Part shown: positions 48,001 to 55,758 of the stretch, one piece after another
Layout of the letters: each line of letters opens with the position of its first letter
Position numbering within the stretch: the first letter of the stretch is position 1
DNA from: Micromonospora sp. CCTCC AA 2012012
GTDB lineage: Bacteria > Actinomycetota > Actinomycetes > Mycobacteriales > Micromonosporaceae
Direction of reading: 5' to 3'
Assembly (NCBI RefSeq): GCF_040499845.1
Contig: NZ_CP159342.1
Coordinates: 3,038,001-3,102,000 of the forward strand
Length of the DNA: 64,000 nucleotides
Program-made: the position numbers and the translations under genes
Notes under the pieces: generated by a model
Seen by the model: only the letters and a program-made list of their open reading frames with translations
Database searches by the model: none
Told to the model about the DNA's origin: nothing

Positions 48001-48525
48001 CGGCAGCACCGACTCGTAGACCGCCGTGTCACCCTCCACCCGCGGCACCGGCAACACACCCGGCCACGACAGCGACACCTGACCACCACCGACCGGCAAC
48101 CGCACCGCCGCACCCGAACCACCCGCCGAGAACGACACATCCGCCAACGTCGCCACCGGCGCCACGGACCCGTCGGCGCTGCGGCGCAGGGCGGTGTCGA
48201 TCTGCCGCCAGGATCCGTCGTGGCCCTTCGTCCACTGCGGCGCGGCGTAGGACTCCAGCACCAGGGAGCCCTGTGGGGTGGCCATCACCCGGGACGACTC
48301 CGACCTGAGCCGGGAGACTTCCACCGACCGTCCCGACCGCCGTGCCGCGGCGACCGCCTCCGGCTCCGACAACCCGGCAGTGGGCGTGCCGGCCGAGCCG
48401 GTGGTGGTCTGTCGCGCGGCCGCGACCTGTGGGACGGAGGTGACGCCGGCCGCGACGAGGATCGTCGCCGCCAGTGCTCCGCCCAGCCCGCGCCACGGGC
48501 GGGCCGGGGTACGTGAAGGTGCCAT
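45025..48525 (-). CDS. Secreted DNRLRE/LamG-domain protein, paralogue 3 (first gene of the locus)
   Basis: 1166 residues, ATG at 48525 with AGGAG 5 nt upstream. Signal peptide about 1-36 (GGALAATILVAAGVTS). Same order: shared N-terminal region, DNRLRE-like region, middle beta domains, two LamG folds (about 745-950 and 965-1160). It is the first gene downstream of the promoter at 48965-48994. Repeats of the Cys-containing segment TEMTHSWDCNNTPVNLYRTAD and of GGAGCSNDPQPDLPMEF in all paralogues suggest conserved disulfides, as expected for an exported protein. Likely acts outside the cell with the RHS protein. Confidence 0.8.
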   Translation of the reverse strand: MAPSRTPARPWRGLGGALAATILVAAGVTSVPQVAAARQTTTGSAGTPTAGLSEPEAVAAARRSGRSVEVSRLRSESSRVMATPQGSLVLESYAAPQWTKGHDGSWRQIDTALRRSADGSVAPVATLADVSFSAGGSGAAVRLPVGGGQVSLSWPGVLPVPRVEGDTAVYESVLPEVDLRLRALTDGFTWVLVVRSARAAANPALGELRFKLETSGLSKRARSGGGFEVVDASGRPVLSAGSALMWDSSGTISPEQAAGSRGVSAFAVQEKRDVVRAAPDLARKAELSTGVQGSDLVIRPDLALLRGAGTTYPVVIDPWTTINKLRWGYAGSLNATRDDGVARVGADPSGGGTFRSFFAFNLSSLAGKTIRSAKFLTEMTHSWDCNNTPVNLYRTADLATSGKQTWDGPNLSLWLEERSGHAHKPSGGAGCSNDPQPDLPMEFVSTNLKNDVSAYRGDSNYTLALSTRQSDGTSETTSNWWKKFDPAATKLSIEYNTNPNTPSAAQLSTHASYTAPAQACITGTDRPLVRADYPWLKATLSDPDGSNGGTLSGVFTLQKQVNSVWTTVTGWPKTDSGVAPGAKAEVQLTTKTANGDIYRWQVQTKDTLGGVSGASTWCEFSSDFSPPTAKPQVTSADGLYLASPPLGTNLNVQGSPGYSGRFTFSANDAKDVYDYVYRFVGGPEITVRAPSLGGSVTVWATPPSIGENVLLVRSRDQAGNSTEEAEYPFLVDSPAGPRAHWAIDDGTGGSLVNTVAGGPSATLVNGPTWTDGQLLGTHKSRGKDWAVKFDGTDDHATATGVAVDTTRSYSIAAWVRPDADGLMEIAGATGTATDSFMLRKWGDNRWVFTVVEQDLGTSAFTNVYGPAAVKGQWTHVAGTYDPAGGRMRLYVNGKEVASANVPQTFNPGGRITLGRERWKSTDVAYWNGAIGEVRLWDRVVDPDLDLQPLVEPVLAGRWDMEDGDSTTRLEPDLSGYQRSLALTASPTADWAYGTGYNFSTGLTVNGYPGSADTAGPVLRTDQSFTVAAWVKATKVEHQTILAQDGASRSAFYLMYDVDTSKWCITMPSVDVGTAEWQFVLSQNLAQLDTWTHVAATYDAASRELRLYVNGALQGVRANTVGWQGSSVLHVGRAKNSFFLNGGTVDQIQVWQGRLSDDRILGLMAEG
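47351..47595 (-). repeat. Near-identical tract A, copy in paralogue 3
   Basis: Partner of 43757-44001. Confidence 0.8.
47861..48161 (-). repeat. Near-identical tract B, copy in paralogue 3
   Basis: Partner of 44267-44567, sharing the same TTG-rich codon use. Confidence 0.85.
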
Positions 48526-48964
48526 CGGACTCCTGTCTGATGCTCGGTCAGGGGTGTGTCGTCTCCGGACGCCGGCGCCCGGGAAGTGGTTCGGTTCGTC
48601 CGGTCAGCCCGCGCGGAAGGTGTCGGCGCAGCCGGCCTCGTCCGACCCGCCGAGCGGCGGGCAGGAACGATGCGGACGGGTGAAGAGGTCACCGGGTCGC
48701 GGTGGCCGGTGAGCTGGGAACGGGGTCAGTCCCCGCCGAGCGTCACCGGCCGCCCGGGATCGGGCCGGGACCAGGTTCAGGCGGTGTGATCAGTGGCGCG
48801 GGCCGACGATCGACGTCGGCACCGTCGTACCGGGCGAGGCGTGGCCCGGCAGCACTGCTCGGGAGGACAGCCTCCGAGCGGTGGAAGAACGCGCCCATCT
48901 TCGGGCACAACTCATCAGACTACGACGTCGCACGTCGCCCTCCCCCGTGATTGAAAGTGGCATG

Positions 48965-48994
48965 AAAGTAGGGAAGAAACACGCTCAGTGTCAA
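48965..48994 (-). promoter_or_regulatory. Consensus-like promoter of the LamG-RHS locus
   Basis: On the minus strand TTGACA (48994-48989), 18 nt, TACTTT (48970-48965): a perfect -35 and a good -10 in an unusually AT-rich patch. Transcription would start near 48958, leaving a leader of about 430 nt before the first LamG gene. Confidence 0.6.
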
Positions 48995-49310
48995 CGCATC
49001 GACCGAGAGTTGCGTTGCGTGACGAGCCGGGAGGGCACCGATCAGCCATAACGCAGTCGTTGACTACTCAACGTCACGACAGGCTTGTCTGTCCACTAGA
49101 GAGAGACACGGAACGCGTTTCGATCATGACCAAAGGTGACGAGCGGGCGCACGAGGAATTGTGCCGGCGCGGTGGAGGACGCCTGAGCGCAAACGGTTGG
49201 GACATTGCGCCGGAAACCCAAGCGTGGGGACCGGAAACCACAGCCGCATATTGATGTTTACGAATGGCGTACTCGTCCACGGCCGCCCTATCGGCCTTCG
49301 AATTCGGCCC

Positions 49311-49340
49311 TCGACAACACTGTGTGGCGCACAGTAACGT
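49311..49340 (+). promoter_or_regulatory. padR promoter with internal operator
   Basis: TCGACA (49311-49316), 18 nt, TAACGT (49335-49340) puts the start of transcription at or just before the ATG at 49348, so padR may be leaderless. An inverted repeat ACTGTG-N5-CACAGT (49319-49335) lies between the two boxes, a fitting site for autorepression. Confidence 0.45.
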
Positions 49341-49347
49341 GTGACAC

Positions 49348-49689
49348 ATGGTCAGCGAGGAGCTTCTCCGAACCCACCTCCAGGAACTGCGCCGCGGCAC
49401 CGTGGTCGTGGCCAGCCTGGTGGCCCTCCGCCGGCCCGACTACGGCTACGCGCTGCTGCAGCGCCTCACCGCGCACGGCTTCCCGGTCGACGCGAACACC
49501 CTCTATCCGCTGCTGCGCCGACTGGCGGAGCAGGGGCTGCTGACCAGCGAGTGGAACACCGAGGAGAGCCGGCCGCGCAAGTTCTACCGGACCAGTGCCG
49601 ACGGCGAGCAGGTGCTGCGCCACCTCCTCGACGACCTCGCCGCCGTGCAGACCTCCGTGACCGGACTGATCGAAGGAGCGGACCGATGA
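49348..49689 (+). CDS. PadR-family transcriptional regulator
   Basis: 113 residues, a single PadR winged helix: LRRGTVVVASLVALRRPDYGYALLQRL, the recognition helix region VDANTLYPLLRRLAEQGLL, and the wing EESRPRKFYRTSADGEQVL, with a short C-terminal dimer helix. No ribosome site is visible; the start may be leaderless. The stop overlaps the next gene's start (ATGA), and PadR plus HAAS-type membrane protein is a common pair in which PadR represses both. Confidence 0.92.
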   Translation: MVSEELLRTHLQELRRGTVVVASLVALRRPDYGYALLQRLTAHGFPVDANTLYPLLRRLAEQGLLTSEWNTEESRPRKFYRTSADGEQVLRHLLDDLAAVQTSVTGLIEGADR

Positions 49690-50636
49690 CCTCGCTGACC
49701 GACCGCTATCTCGCCGCGACCCTGCGCACCGTGCCGCCACAGCGGCGCGACGACATCGCCGGCGAGCTGCGCGCCTCCATCCGGGACATGGTCGACGACC
49801 GGGTCGGCACCGGGCAGGACCCGGCGACAGCCGAGCGGGCGGTGCTCACCGAGCTGGGGCCGCCCGACCTGCTCGCCGCCCGCTACACCGACCGGGTGCT
49901 GCACCTGATCGGTCCCACCTACTACCTGATCTGGTGGAACCTGCTGCGCCGGCTGCTCACCTGGATCCCGGCGACGGTGGGCGTGGTGGCCGGGACGGTC
50001 CACGCGGTGACCTCCGACGCGCCCGGAGGCGCGGTCGGCACCGGGATCAGCGCCGCCATCCAGACCGCGGCGCAGATCGGCTTCTGGACGACGCTGGTCT
50101 TCGCCGTGCTGGAGCGCACCCACACGCCGCTGGCGCTGCCCGCCTGGACCCCGGACCGGCTCGGTGAGGTGCCGGTCGAGCGGGACGCGCGGCTCCCCGA
50201 GACCTGCGCCGCGGTGGTGATGCTCGTGCTGCTCGGCGGGTTCCTGGTGGCGCAGCACTTCCGCTCCTGGGTCGTCGGGCCGGACGGACGGGACACCCCA
50301 CTGCTCGACCCGGCACTGTGGAGCGCCTGGCTGCCCGCGCTGATCGGTGTGGTGCTGCTCGGTGCCGCCTTCGAGATCGTCAAGTACCGGGTCGGGCGCT
50401 GGAGCTGGCCGCTGTTCGGCGCGCGGGTCGCCCTCGACGTGGCCTTCTGGCTGCCGGTGCTGTGGCTGCTGCGCACCGACCGGCTGCTCAACCCGGCACT
50501 GATGCGGCAGGTCGAGTGGTTCCGCGACGCCGGCAACGTCGACACCCTGGTCGACATCGTCACCGCCGGGGCGGTCCTGGTGCTGATCTGGGGCATCGCC
50601 GCGGCCGGGATCAGGACGTACCTCGCCGACCGCTGA
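49686..50636 (+). CDS. HAAS-domain membrane protein (permease prefix type)
   Basis: 316 residues. The cytosolic N-terminus (about 1-75) has the HAAS/permease-prefix pattern: LPPQRRDDIAGELRASI-like helices followed by ERAVLTELGPPDLLAARY. Then about five or six membrane segments (near 95, 125, 175, 215, 255 and 292). Coupled to padR by a 4-nt overlap. Such proteins are poorly characterised; they are thought to accompany or regulate membrane functions under PadR control. No transporter or enzyme motif was recognised. Confidence 0.75.
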   Translation: MTSLTDRYLAATLRTVPPQRRDDIAGELRASIRDMVDDRVGTGQDPATAERAVLTELGPPDLLAARYTDRVLHLIGPTYYLIWWNLLRRLLTWIPATVGVVAGTVHAVTSDAPGGAVGTGISAAIQTAAQIGFWTTLVFAVLERTHTPLALPAWTPDRLGEVPVERDARLPETCAAVVMLVLLGGFLVAQHFRSWVVGPDGRDTPLLDPALWSAWLPALIGVVLLGAAFEIVKYRVGRWSWPLFGARVALDVAFWLPVLWLLRTDRLLNPALMRQVEWFRDAGNVDTLVDIVTAGAVLVLIWGIAAAGIRTYLADR

Positions 50637-50676
50637 TCCGCGACCGGACCGGCGCACCCGGGGGGTGCCGGGCCGC

Positions 50677-51357
50677 TCAGCCGAGCTGCGCCGCGATGCC
50701 GTCGAGGACGATCTCCAGGCCGGCGTCGAACGCCTCGATCGCGTCCAGCTGGCAGCCCGAGGTGAAGAGCCGCTCCAGGGTCGGGTGTCGACCGTCGCCG
50801 ACCGCCCGGGCCAGGTACCGCAGCCGCTCCGGCGACGGCACGTGCGCCGCCGCGCCGACCGGCACCTGGAGCAGCTCCAGGTGCACCTGCCCGACCAGAT
50901 AGCCGAGGAAGGTGTTGGCGGCGTGCATCAGCGTCGCCGGCGGCAGGCCGGGCCGGTCCAGGGCGGTGAAGAGCCATTCCGAGTACGCCAGGCCGTGCGG
51001 GCCGTCCTGGGCGCGGCTGCCGAGCAGCGGGACGTACCAGGGATGACGGCGGGCCACGGCGACCGTGGCGGCGGCCAGGGCGCGCAGCCGCGCCCGCCAG
51101 TCCCCCAGGGCCGGCTCGGGCAGCACGATCTCGCCGCAGACCGCGTCGGCCATCAGGTCGAGCAGGTCGTCCCGGGAGTCGAGGTGCCGGTAGAGCCGCA
51201 TCGGGAGTACGCCCAGCCGGGTCGCCACGCCGCGCAGGGTGACCGCGTCCAGGCCTCCCGCGTCGGCGAGGGCGCACGCCGCGGCGACGATCGTCGGGCG
51301 GTCCAGCGGGGGCTGGTGGCGCCGGATCGGCTCGGGGCGTTCCCAGATGACGCTCAT
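50677..51357 (-). CDS. TetR-family regulator
   Basis: 226 residues from ATG 51357 (MSVIWERPEPIRR). Helix-turn-helix TLRGVATRLGVLPMRLYRHLDSRDDLLDLMAD near residues 40-72 followed by a TetR C-terminal domain of the tetracycline-repressor type. Divergent from the hydrolase-like gene at 51438; two palindromes lie in the 80-nt gap, so it probably represses itself and that gene. It converges with the HAAS gene. Confidence 0.88.
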   Translation of the reverse strand: MSVIWERPEPIRRHQPPLDRPTIVAAACALADAGGLDAVTLRGVATRLGVLPMRLYRHLDSRDDLLDLMADAVCGEIVLPEPALGDWRARLRALAAATVAVARRHPWYVPLLGSRAQDGPHGLAYSEWLFTALDRPGLPPATLMHAANTFLGYLVGQVHLELLQVPVGAAAHVPSPERLRYLARAVGDGRHPTLERLFTSGCQLDAIEAFDAGLEIVLDGIAAQLG

Positions 51358-51360
51358 GGG

Positions 51361-51393
51361 GATACAGTGTATCTCCACCGATACGGCGTATCG
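51361..51393. promoter_or_regulatory. Two tandem TetR operators
   Basis: GATAC-AGT-GTATC (51361-51373) and CGATAC-GGC-GTATCG (51379-51393), centres 19 bp apart, about two helical turns. On the minus strand TCGATA (51394-51389), 17 nt, TACACT (51371-51366) is a possible promoter for the tetR gene, and both operators overlap it. Confidence 0.65.
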
Positions 51394-51437
51394 ATAGCGT
51401 CGGCGGGGCTTTTCCAGCAGGGGAACGGGGAGCGGGG

Positions 51438-52436
51438 ATGCGGATCCGGGGCGTCGTCTACGACACCGGCGTCGAGGTGCTGCGGGGCCGACCCTCCCGA
51501 CCCGACTTCGACCCTGAGGAGGTGCGCACCGACCTCCGGGAGATCGCCACCGGGCTGCACGCCACCGCCGTACGCCTGGTCGGTCAGGACCTCGACCGGC
51601 TCGGCCTGGCCGCCCGGGCGGCCGCCGAGGCCGGCCTCGCGGTCTGGCTCTCCCCCGCGCTCGGCGACCCCGGACCGGCCGCCGCGCTGGGCCACCTGGC
51701 GGCCTGCGCGGCCGAGGGCGAGCGGCTGCGGGCGGAGGGCGCCGACGTGGTGCTGGTGGCCGGCTGGGAGGCGACGCTGTTCCAGCGCGGCATCGTACGC
51801 GGCGCGACCGCCGCCGAGCGGATGGCCACCATGGGCAGCCCGGCCCGGCTGCTGCGCAGCACGCTGCGGCACGGGCCCTTCACCTGGGCGCTCAACCGCC
51901 ACCTCCGCCGGGCCGCCCGCACCGTCCGGGAGCACTTCCGCGGCCCGGTGACCTATGCGTCGGCCGACTTCGAGGCCGTCGACTGGAGACCGTTCGACCG
52001 GGTGGGCGTCGACCACTACCGCAGCGGGGAGCCGCTGGACGAGTGGGCCCGGGCGATCAGCGAACGGCACCGGCACGGGCGCCCGGTGGTGCTGACCGAG
52101 CTGGGCTGCGCCACCTACGCCGGGGCCGCACGACGCGGCGCCACGGCGTGGACCGTGGTCGACCGGGGCGTCGACCCGCCCCGGCTGCGCGAGCCGGTGA
52201 CCCGGGACGAGGCCGCCCAGGCCGGCGAGGTGGGCGCGCTGCTCGACGCGGCGGACGCCGCGGGCGTCGAGGGGGCCTTCGTCTTCACGTACGCGGCGTT
52301 CAGCTATCCGCACCACGCGGAGCCGGCGTACGACCTGGACGCCGCCGGCTACGGCCTGGTGGCGGTGCTGCCCGACGGCGGCCGACGCCGCAAGGCGGCC
52401 TTCGACGCGGTCGCGCGCCGCTACGCCGCCGGGTGA
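51438..52436 (+). CDS. TIM-barrel hydrolase-like protein of unknown function
   Basis: 332 residues, start ATG 51438 with GGGGAGCGGGG upstream. The pattern of strands (RIRGVVYDTG, TAVRLVGQDLDRL, GLAVWLSPAL, DVVLVAGWEATLF, VTYASADFEAVDW, RVGVDHYRS, VVLTELGCATYAGA, GAFVFTYAAFSYP) looks like a glycoside-hydrolase-type TIM barrel, and Glu in VAGWEAT and VLTELGC are in positions of acid/base and nucleophile in clan A enzymes. Similar proteins have been labelled abortive-infection proteins, which I do not support here. No signal peptide, so cytosolic. Divergent TetR control suggests induction by a small molecule. Confidence 0.6.
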   Translation: MRIRGVVYDTGVEVLRGRPSRPDFDPEEVRTDLREIATGLHATAVRLVGQDLDRLGLAARAAAEAGLAVWLSPALGDPGPAAALGHLAACAAEGERLRAEGADVVLVAGWEATLFQRGIVRGATAAERMATMGSPARLLRSTLRHGPFTWALNRHLRRAARTVREHFRGPVTYASADFEAVDWRPFDRVGVDHYRSGEPLDEWARAISERHRHGRPVVLTELGCATYAGAARRGATAWTVVDRGVDPPRLREPVTRDEAAQAGEVGALLDAADAAGVEGAFVFTYAAFSYPHHAEPAYDLDAAGYGLVAVLPDGGRRRKAAFDAVARRYAAG

Positions 52437-52442
52437 CCGGAA

Positions 52443-52496
52443 CCGATCCGTCGGGGGCCGTCCCGGCACGGGGCAGGGCGGCCCCCGACGGATCGG
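52443..52496 (+). terminator. Terminator of the hydrolase-like gene
   Basis: A perfect 18-bp stem (52443-52460 with 52479-52496) and 18-nt loop, 7 nt past the gene stop. Confidence 0.85.
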
Positions 52497-52507
52497 GACC
52501 GGGGAAC

Positions 52508-52555
52508 GACACCGGCCCCCGTACGCCGCGTGCGCGACGTGCGGGGGCCGATGTC
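52508..52555 (-). terminator. Terminator of the yebC unit
   Basis: A stem of 14 pairs with one mismatch (52508-52521 with 52542-52555) that extends inward by about four pairs, 16 nt past the yebC stop. With the previous hairpin it insulates two convergent units. Confidence 0.8.
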
Positions 52556-52571
52556 GTCGCCGTCGGCCGGA

Positions 52572-53324
52572 TCAGGCGTCGACGGCCGCCATCACCTCGT
52601 CGGAGACGTCGAAGTTCGCGTAGACGTTCTGCACGTCGTCGCAGTCCTCCAGGACGTCGATCAGCTTGAAGACCTTGCGGGCGCCGTCGGCGTCCAGCGG
52701 CACGTTCATGCTGGGGATGAGGGAGGACTCGGCCGACTCGTACTCGATGCCGGCGTCCTGGAGGGCGGTGCGCACACCGATCAGGTCGGTCGGCTCGGAG
52801 ACCACCTCGTACGCCTCACCGAGGTCGTTGACCTCCTCGGCACCGGCGTCGAGGACCGCCATCATCACGTCGTCCTCGCTGGTGCCCGCCTTGGGGACGA
52901 TCACCACGCCCTTGCGGGAGAACATGTACGACACCGAGCCCGCGTCGGCGAGCGAGCCGCCGTTACGGGTCAGCGCGGTACGCACCTCGGTCGCCGCCCG
53001 GTTGCGGTTGTCGGTGAGGCACTCGATGAGCATGGCGACGCCGTTCGGGCCGTAACCCTCGTACATGATGGTCTGCCAGTCGGCGCCGCCGGCCTCCAGG
53101 CCGGAGCCGCGCTTGACCGCCCGGTCGATGTTGTCGTTCGGGACGGAGTTCTTCTTGGCCTTCTGGATGGCGTCGTAGAGCGTCGGGTTGCCCGCCGGGT
53201 CACCACCGCCGGTCCGGGCCGCGACCTCGACGTTCTTGATCAGCTTGGCGAACATCTTGCCGCGCTTGGCGTCGATCACGGCCTTCTTGTGCTTGGTGGT
53301 CGCCCACTTTGAGTGGCCGGACAT
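52572..53324 (-). CDS. yebC: YebC/PmpR family protein
   Basis: 250 residues, full length. Starts [37 protein letters not shown], the family hallmark, followed by [28 protein letters not shown] and the acidic C-terminal domain. The family was long called a transcriptional regulator; related proteins are now linked to translation of difficult peptide stretches. Last gene of the pgsA-to-yebC series; ruvC, often a neighbour, is about 45 kb away. Confidence 0.97.
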   Translation of the reverse strand: MSGHSKWATTKHKKAVIDAKRGKMFAKLIKNVEVAARTGGGDPAGNPTLYDAIQKAKKNSVPNDNIDRAVKRGSGLEAGGADWQTIMYEGYGPNGVAMLIECLTDNRNRAATEVRTALTRNGGSLADAGSVSYMFSRKGVVIVPKAGTSEDDVMMAVLDAGAEEVNDLGEAYEVVSEPTDLIGVRTALQDAGIEYESAESSLIPSMNVPLDADGARKVFKLIDVLEDCDDVQNVYANFDVSDEVMAAVDA

Positions 53325-53528
53325 CTCATACCTCCGTCTGTTGACCCACGCCTGCGTCGACTGCCCGCGCCAACTCCACGCCAGGACCGGCGGCCGGTCG
53401 GATGGAGGGCTGCGGCGGGCGGTGAGCCCAGCCGAACCGGGGGCAATCCTACCGAGGCGGGATGCAGCGGTGTCACACCCGTCCGCGGTGGGGTGTCGGC
53501 GCGGGCGGCGCCGAAGCGTCCCCGCGGG

Positions 53529-54134
53529 TCAGGACGCGGCCCGCACCAGGTCCACGAAGAGTCGGTGCAGCCGCAGGTCACCGGTGAGTTCCGGGTGGAA
53601 CGAGGTGGCCAGCAGGTTGCCCTGCCGGACCGCGACGATCCGGTCGGTGGCGGGACCGTCGGTGACCCGGCCCAGCACCTCGACGCCCGGCCCCACCCGC
53701 TCGACCCAGGGCGCGCGGATGAAGACGGCGTGGAACGGCTCCCCCTCGACCCCGGTGATCTCCACCGCGGCCTCGAACGAGTCGACCTGCCGGCCGAACG
53801 CGTTGCGCCGGACGGTCATCCCGATGCCGGCGAAGCCGCGCTGGTCGGGGCGGCCGTCGAGCACCTCGTCGGCCAGCATGATCATGCCGGCGCAGGAGCC
53901 GTAGACCGGCATGCCGCCGGCGATCCGCTTGTCGATCGGCTCCCGCATCTCGAAGATGTCGGCGAGCTTGCTGATCGTGGTGGACTCGCCGCCGGGGATG
54001 ACCAGGCCGTCGACGGCGTCCAGCTCGACCGGGCGGCGGACCGGGCGGGCGTCCGCGCCGGCGCCGGCCAGGGCGGCCAGGTGCTCCCGGACGTCGCCCT
54101 GCAGGGCGAGCACGCCGATGACGGGTGCCGTCAC
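53529..54134 (-). CDS. pdxT: Pyridoxal 5'-phosphate synthase glutaminase subunit PdxT
   Basis: Hydrolyses glutamine and passes ammonia to PdxS. GTG at 54134 (GAAGGAG upstream) gives 201 residues. Class I glutaminase triad visible: Cys in [11 protein letters not shown], His and Glu in [20 protein letters not shown] is the family signature. Follows pdxS by 64 nt, with which it forms the PLP synthase complex. Confidence 0.97.
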   Translation of the reverse strand: MTAPVIGVLALQGDVREHLAALAGAGADARPVRRPVELDAVDGLVIPGGESTTISKLADIFEMREPIDKRIAGGMPVYGSCAGMIMLADEVLDGRPDQRGFAGIGMTVRRNAFGRQVDSFEAAVEITGVEGEPFHAVFIRAPWVERVGPGVEVLGRVTDGPATDRIVAVRQGNLLATSFHPELTGDLRLHRLFVDLVRAAS

Positions 54135-54198
54135 TCTTCGCTCCTTCTCCGGATGTGGTGGGCAGGGGCCGCCGGGCGGCGGCCCCCGCCCCCTGACG

Positions 54199-55116
54199 TC
54201 ACCAGCCGCGCTCGGCCAACCGGTGGGGCTGCGGGATCTCGTCGACGTTGATGCCGACCATCGCCTCGCCCAGCCCACGGGAGACCTTGGCCAGCACGTC
54301 CGGGTCGTCGTGGAAGGTGGTGGCCTTGACGATCGCGGCGGCCCGCTGGGCCGGATTGCCGGACTTGAAGATGCCGGAGCCGACGAAGACGCCCTCGGCG
54401 CCGAGCTGCATCATCATCGCGGCGTCGGCCGGGGTGGCGATGCCACCGGCGGTGAAGAGCACCACGGGCAGCTTGCCGGTCTCGGCGACCTCCTTGACCA
54501 GCTCGTACGGCGCCTGGAGTTCCTTCGCGGCGACGAAGAGCTCGTCGGCCGGCAGCGCGGACAGCCGGGCGATCTCCTGCCGGATCCTCCGCATGTGCAT
54601 CGTGGCGTTGGAGACGTCACCGGTGCCGGCCTCGCCCTTGGAGCGGATCATGGCCGCGCCCTCGGTGATCCGACGCAGCGCCTCGCCCAGGTTGGTCGCG
54701 CCGCAGACGAAGGGGACGGTGAACTTCCACTTGTCGATGTGGTTGGCGTAGTCGGCCGGGGTCAACACCTCGGACTCGTCGACGTAGTCCACCCCGAGCG
54801 ACTGGAGGACCTGCGCCTCGACGAAGTGGCCGATCCGCGCCTTGGCCATCACCGGGATCGAGACGGCCTCGATGATCCCGTCGATCATGTCGGGGTCGCT
54901 CATCCGGGACACCCCGCCCTGGGCGCGGATGTCGGCGGGCACCCGCTCCAGCGCCATGACGGCCACGGCGCCGGCGTCCTCGGCGATCTTCGCCTGCTCG
55001 GGGGTGACCACGTCCATGATCACGCCGCCCTTGAGCATCTCGGCCATGCCCCGCTTGACGCGGGCGGTGCCGATCACGGGCGTGGCGTCGGAGTTCGGGG
55101 AGGTGGATTCGGGCAC
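54199..55116 (-). CDS. pdxS: Pyridoxal 5'-phosphate synthase subunit PdxS
   Basis: Condenses ribose 5-phosphate, glyceraldehyde 3-phosphate and ammonia into PLP. 305 residues, a TIM barrel with the Schiff-base lysine region [16 protein letters not shown] and [18 protein letters not shown] near the N-terminus; [29 protein letters not shown] near 225-255 binds phosphate. Very conserved; start ATG 55116. Confidence 0.98.
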   Translation of the reverse strand: MPESTSPNSDATPVIGTARVKRGMAEMLKGGVIMDVVTPEQAKIAEDAGAVAVMALERVPADIRAQGGVSRMSDPDMIDGIIEAVSIPVMAKARIGHFVEAQVLQSLGVDYVDESEVLTPADYANHIDKWKFTVPFVCGATNLGEALRRITEGAAMIRSKGEAGTGDVSNATMHMRRIRQEIARLSALPADELFVAAKELQAPYELVKEVAETGKLPVVLFTAGGIATPADAAMMMQLGAEGVFVGSGIFKSGNPAQRAAAIVKATTFHDDPDVLAKVSRGLGEAMVGINVDEIPQPHRLAERGW

Positions 55117-55254
55117 GGGTCATCGCTCCTTGGACGTGCGCGGGGGGTGGCTGCGAAAAATGCTACGACCTCGGCAACGCCGCTCCGACAGCCAATCAGA
55201 CCCCGGGTGGCCTGCTCTGTGGCCGGGGTCACGGCAGGTCGGGAGGGTCCCCGC

Positions 55255-55758
55255 TCAGCCGGTGGTGACGTCGGCCGGCACGACCAGGATCGGGTCGTCG
55301 ATGTCGAAGTAGCGCGGCCACTCCCGGCCGCGTCCCATCCGCAACACCCGCACCAGCGGTCGGCTGCGCGCCGACCGCGCGTCCCGGACCAGGTCGGTGT
55401 GCACCTGTCGGGCCAGGGCGAGCCGCCGACTGGCCGCGATCACCGCCTCGCAGACCGGGTCGGCCGGGTCCAGCGCCACCACCCGCAACTGCCGGGTCAG
55501 GTCGTTCTCGGCCGTCTCCCGCTCCTGCGGCCCGGCGTCCAGCGCCATCCGCGCGGCCGCGTACAGCTCGACGCCGAACCGCTGCTCGGCCAGGACCGCG
55601 GCGGCCGCCGCGCGGCGCAGCAGGTGCGCGTCGAGCGCCCGCGCCGCCGACTCCGCCCGGTCCTGCAGCCGCCGGACCCGCCCGGCCGTCCAGTTCAGGT
55701 ACGCCGAGAGCAGCCCCACGACCACGACCGCGCCCACCGTCCACCACATGCCCGGCAT
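55255..55758 (-). CDS. Small membrane protein, LemA-like
   Basis: 167 residues: one N-terminal membrane segment (WWTVGAVVVVGLLSAYL) then a long helical cytosolic-type part with NWTAGRVRRLQDRAESAARALDAHLLRRA and a repeat of helices ending in LARQVHTDLVRDARSAR. The helix pattern resembles LemA proteins. The C-terminus ends YFDIDDPILVVP. Unknown function; it sits between pimA and pdxS in the same orientation, a place where actinobacteria often have a small conserved membrane or Nudix-linked protein. Confidence 0.65.
   Translation of the reverse strand: MPGMWWTVGAVVVVGLLSAYLNWTAGRVRRLQDRAESAARALDAHLLRRAAAAAVLAEQRFGVELYAAARMALDAGPQERETAENDLTRQLRVVALDPADPVCEAVIAASRRLALARQVHTDLVRDARSARSRPLVRVLRMGRGREWPRYFDIDDPILVVPADVTTG

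Larger units (their letters stand above)
48526..49347. other. Long intergenic region between the toxin locus and padR
   Basis: 822 bases with no convincing gene; the few short open frames lack family likeness or a ribosome site. The half near 48950-49320 is less GC-rich than its surroundings. It holds the minus-strand promoter of the LamG-RHS locus (48965-48994), its leader of about 430 nt, and the plus-strand padR promoter near 49311-49340. Confidence 0.7.

Noticed and set aside
48988..49254. 88-codon plus-strand frame in the long intergenic region
   Set aside because: No ribosome site, no family likeness, and it overlaps the minus-strand promoter patch.
7955..52436. Whole block as a prophage, ICE or genomic island
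   Set aside because: No integrase, tRNA end, transposase, phage or conjugation gene, and it contains the core gene dnaE.
51438..52436. Abortive-infection (phage defence) protein
   Set aside because: The sequence looks like a TIM-barrel hydrolase; no Abi motifs are visible, so the defence label was not used.
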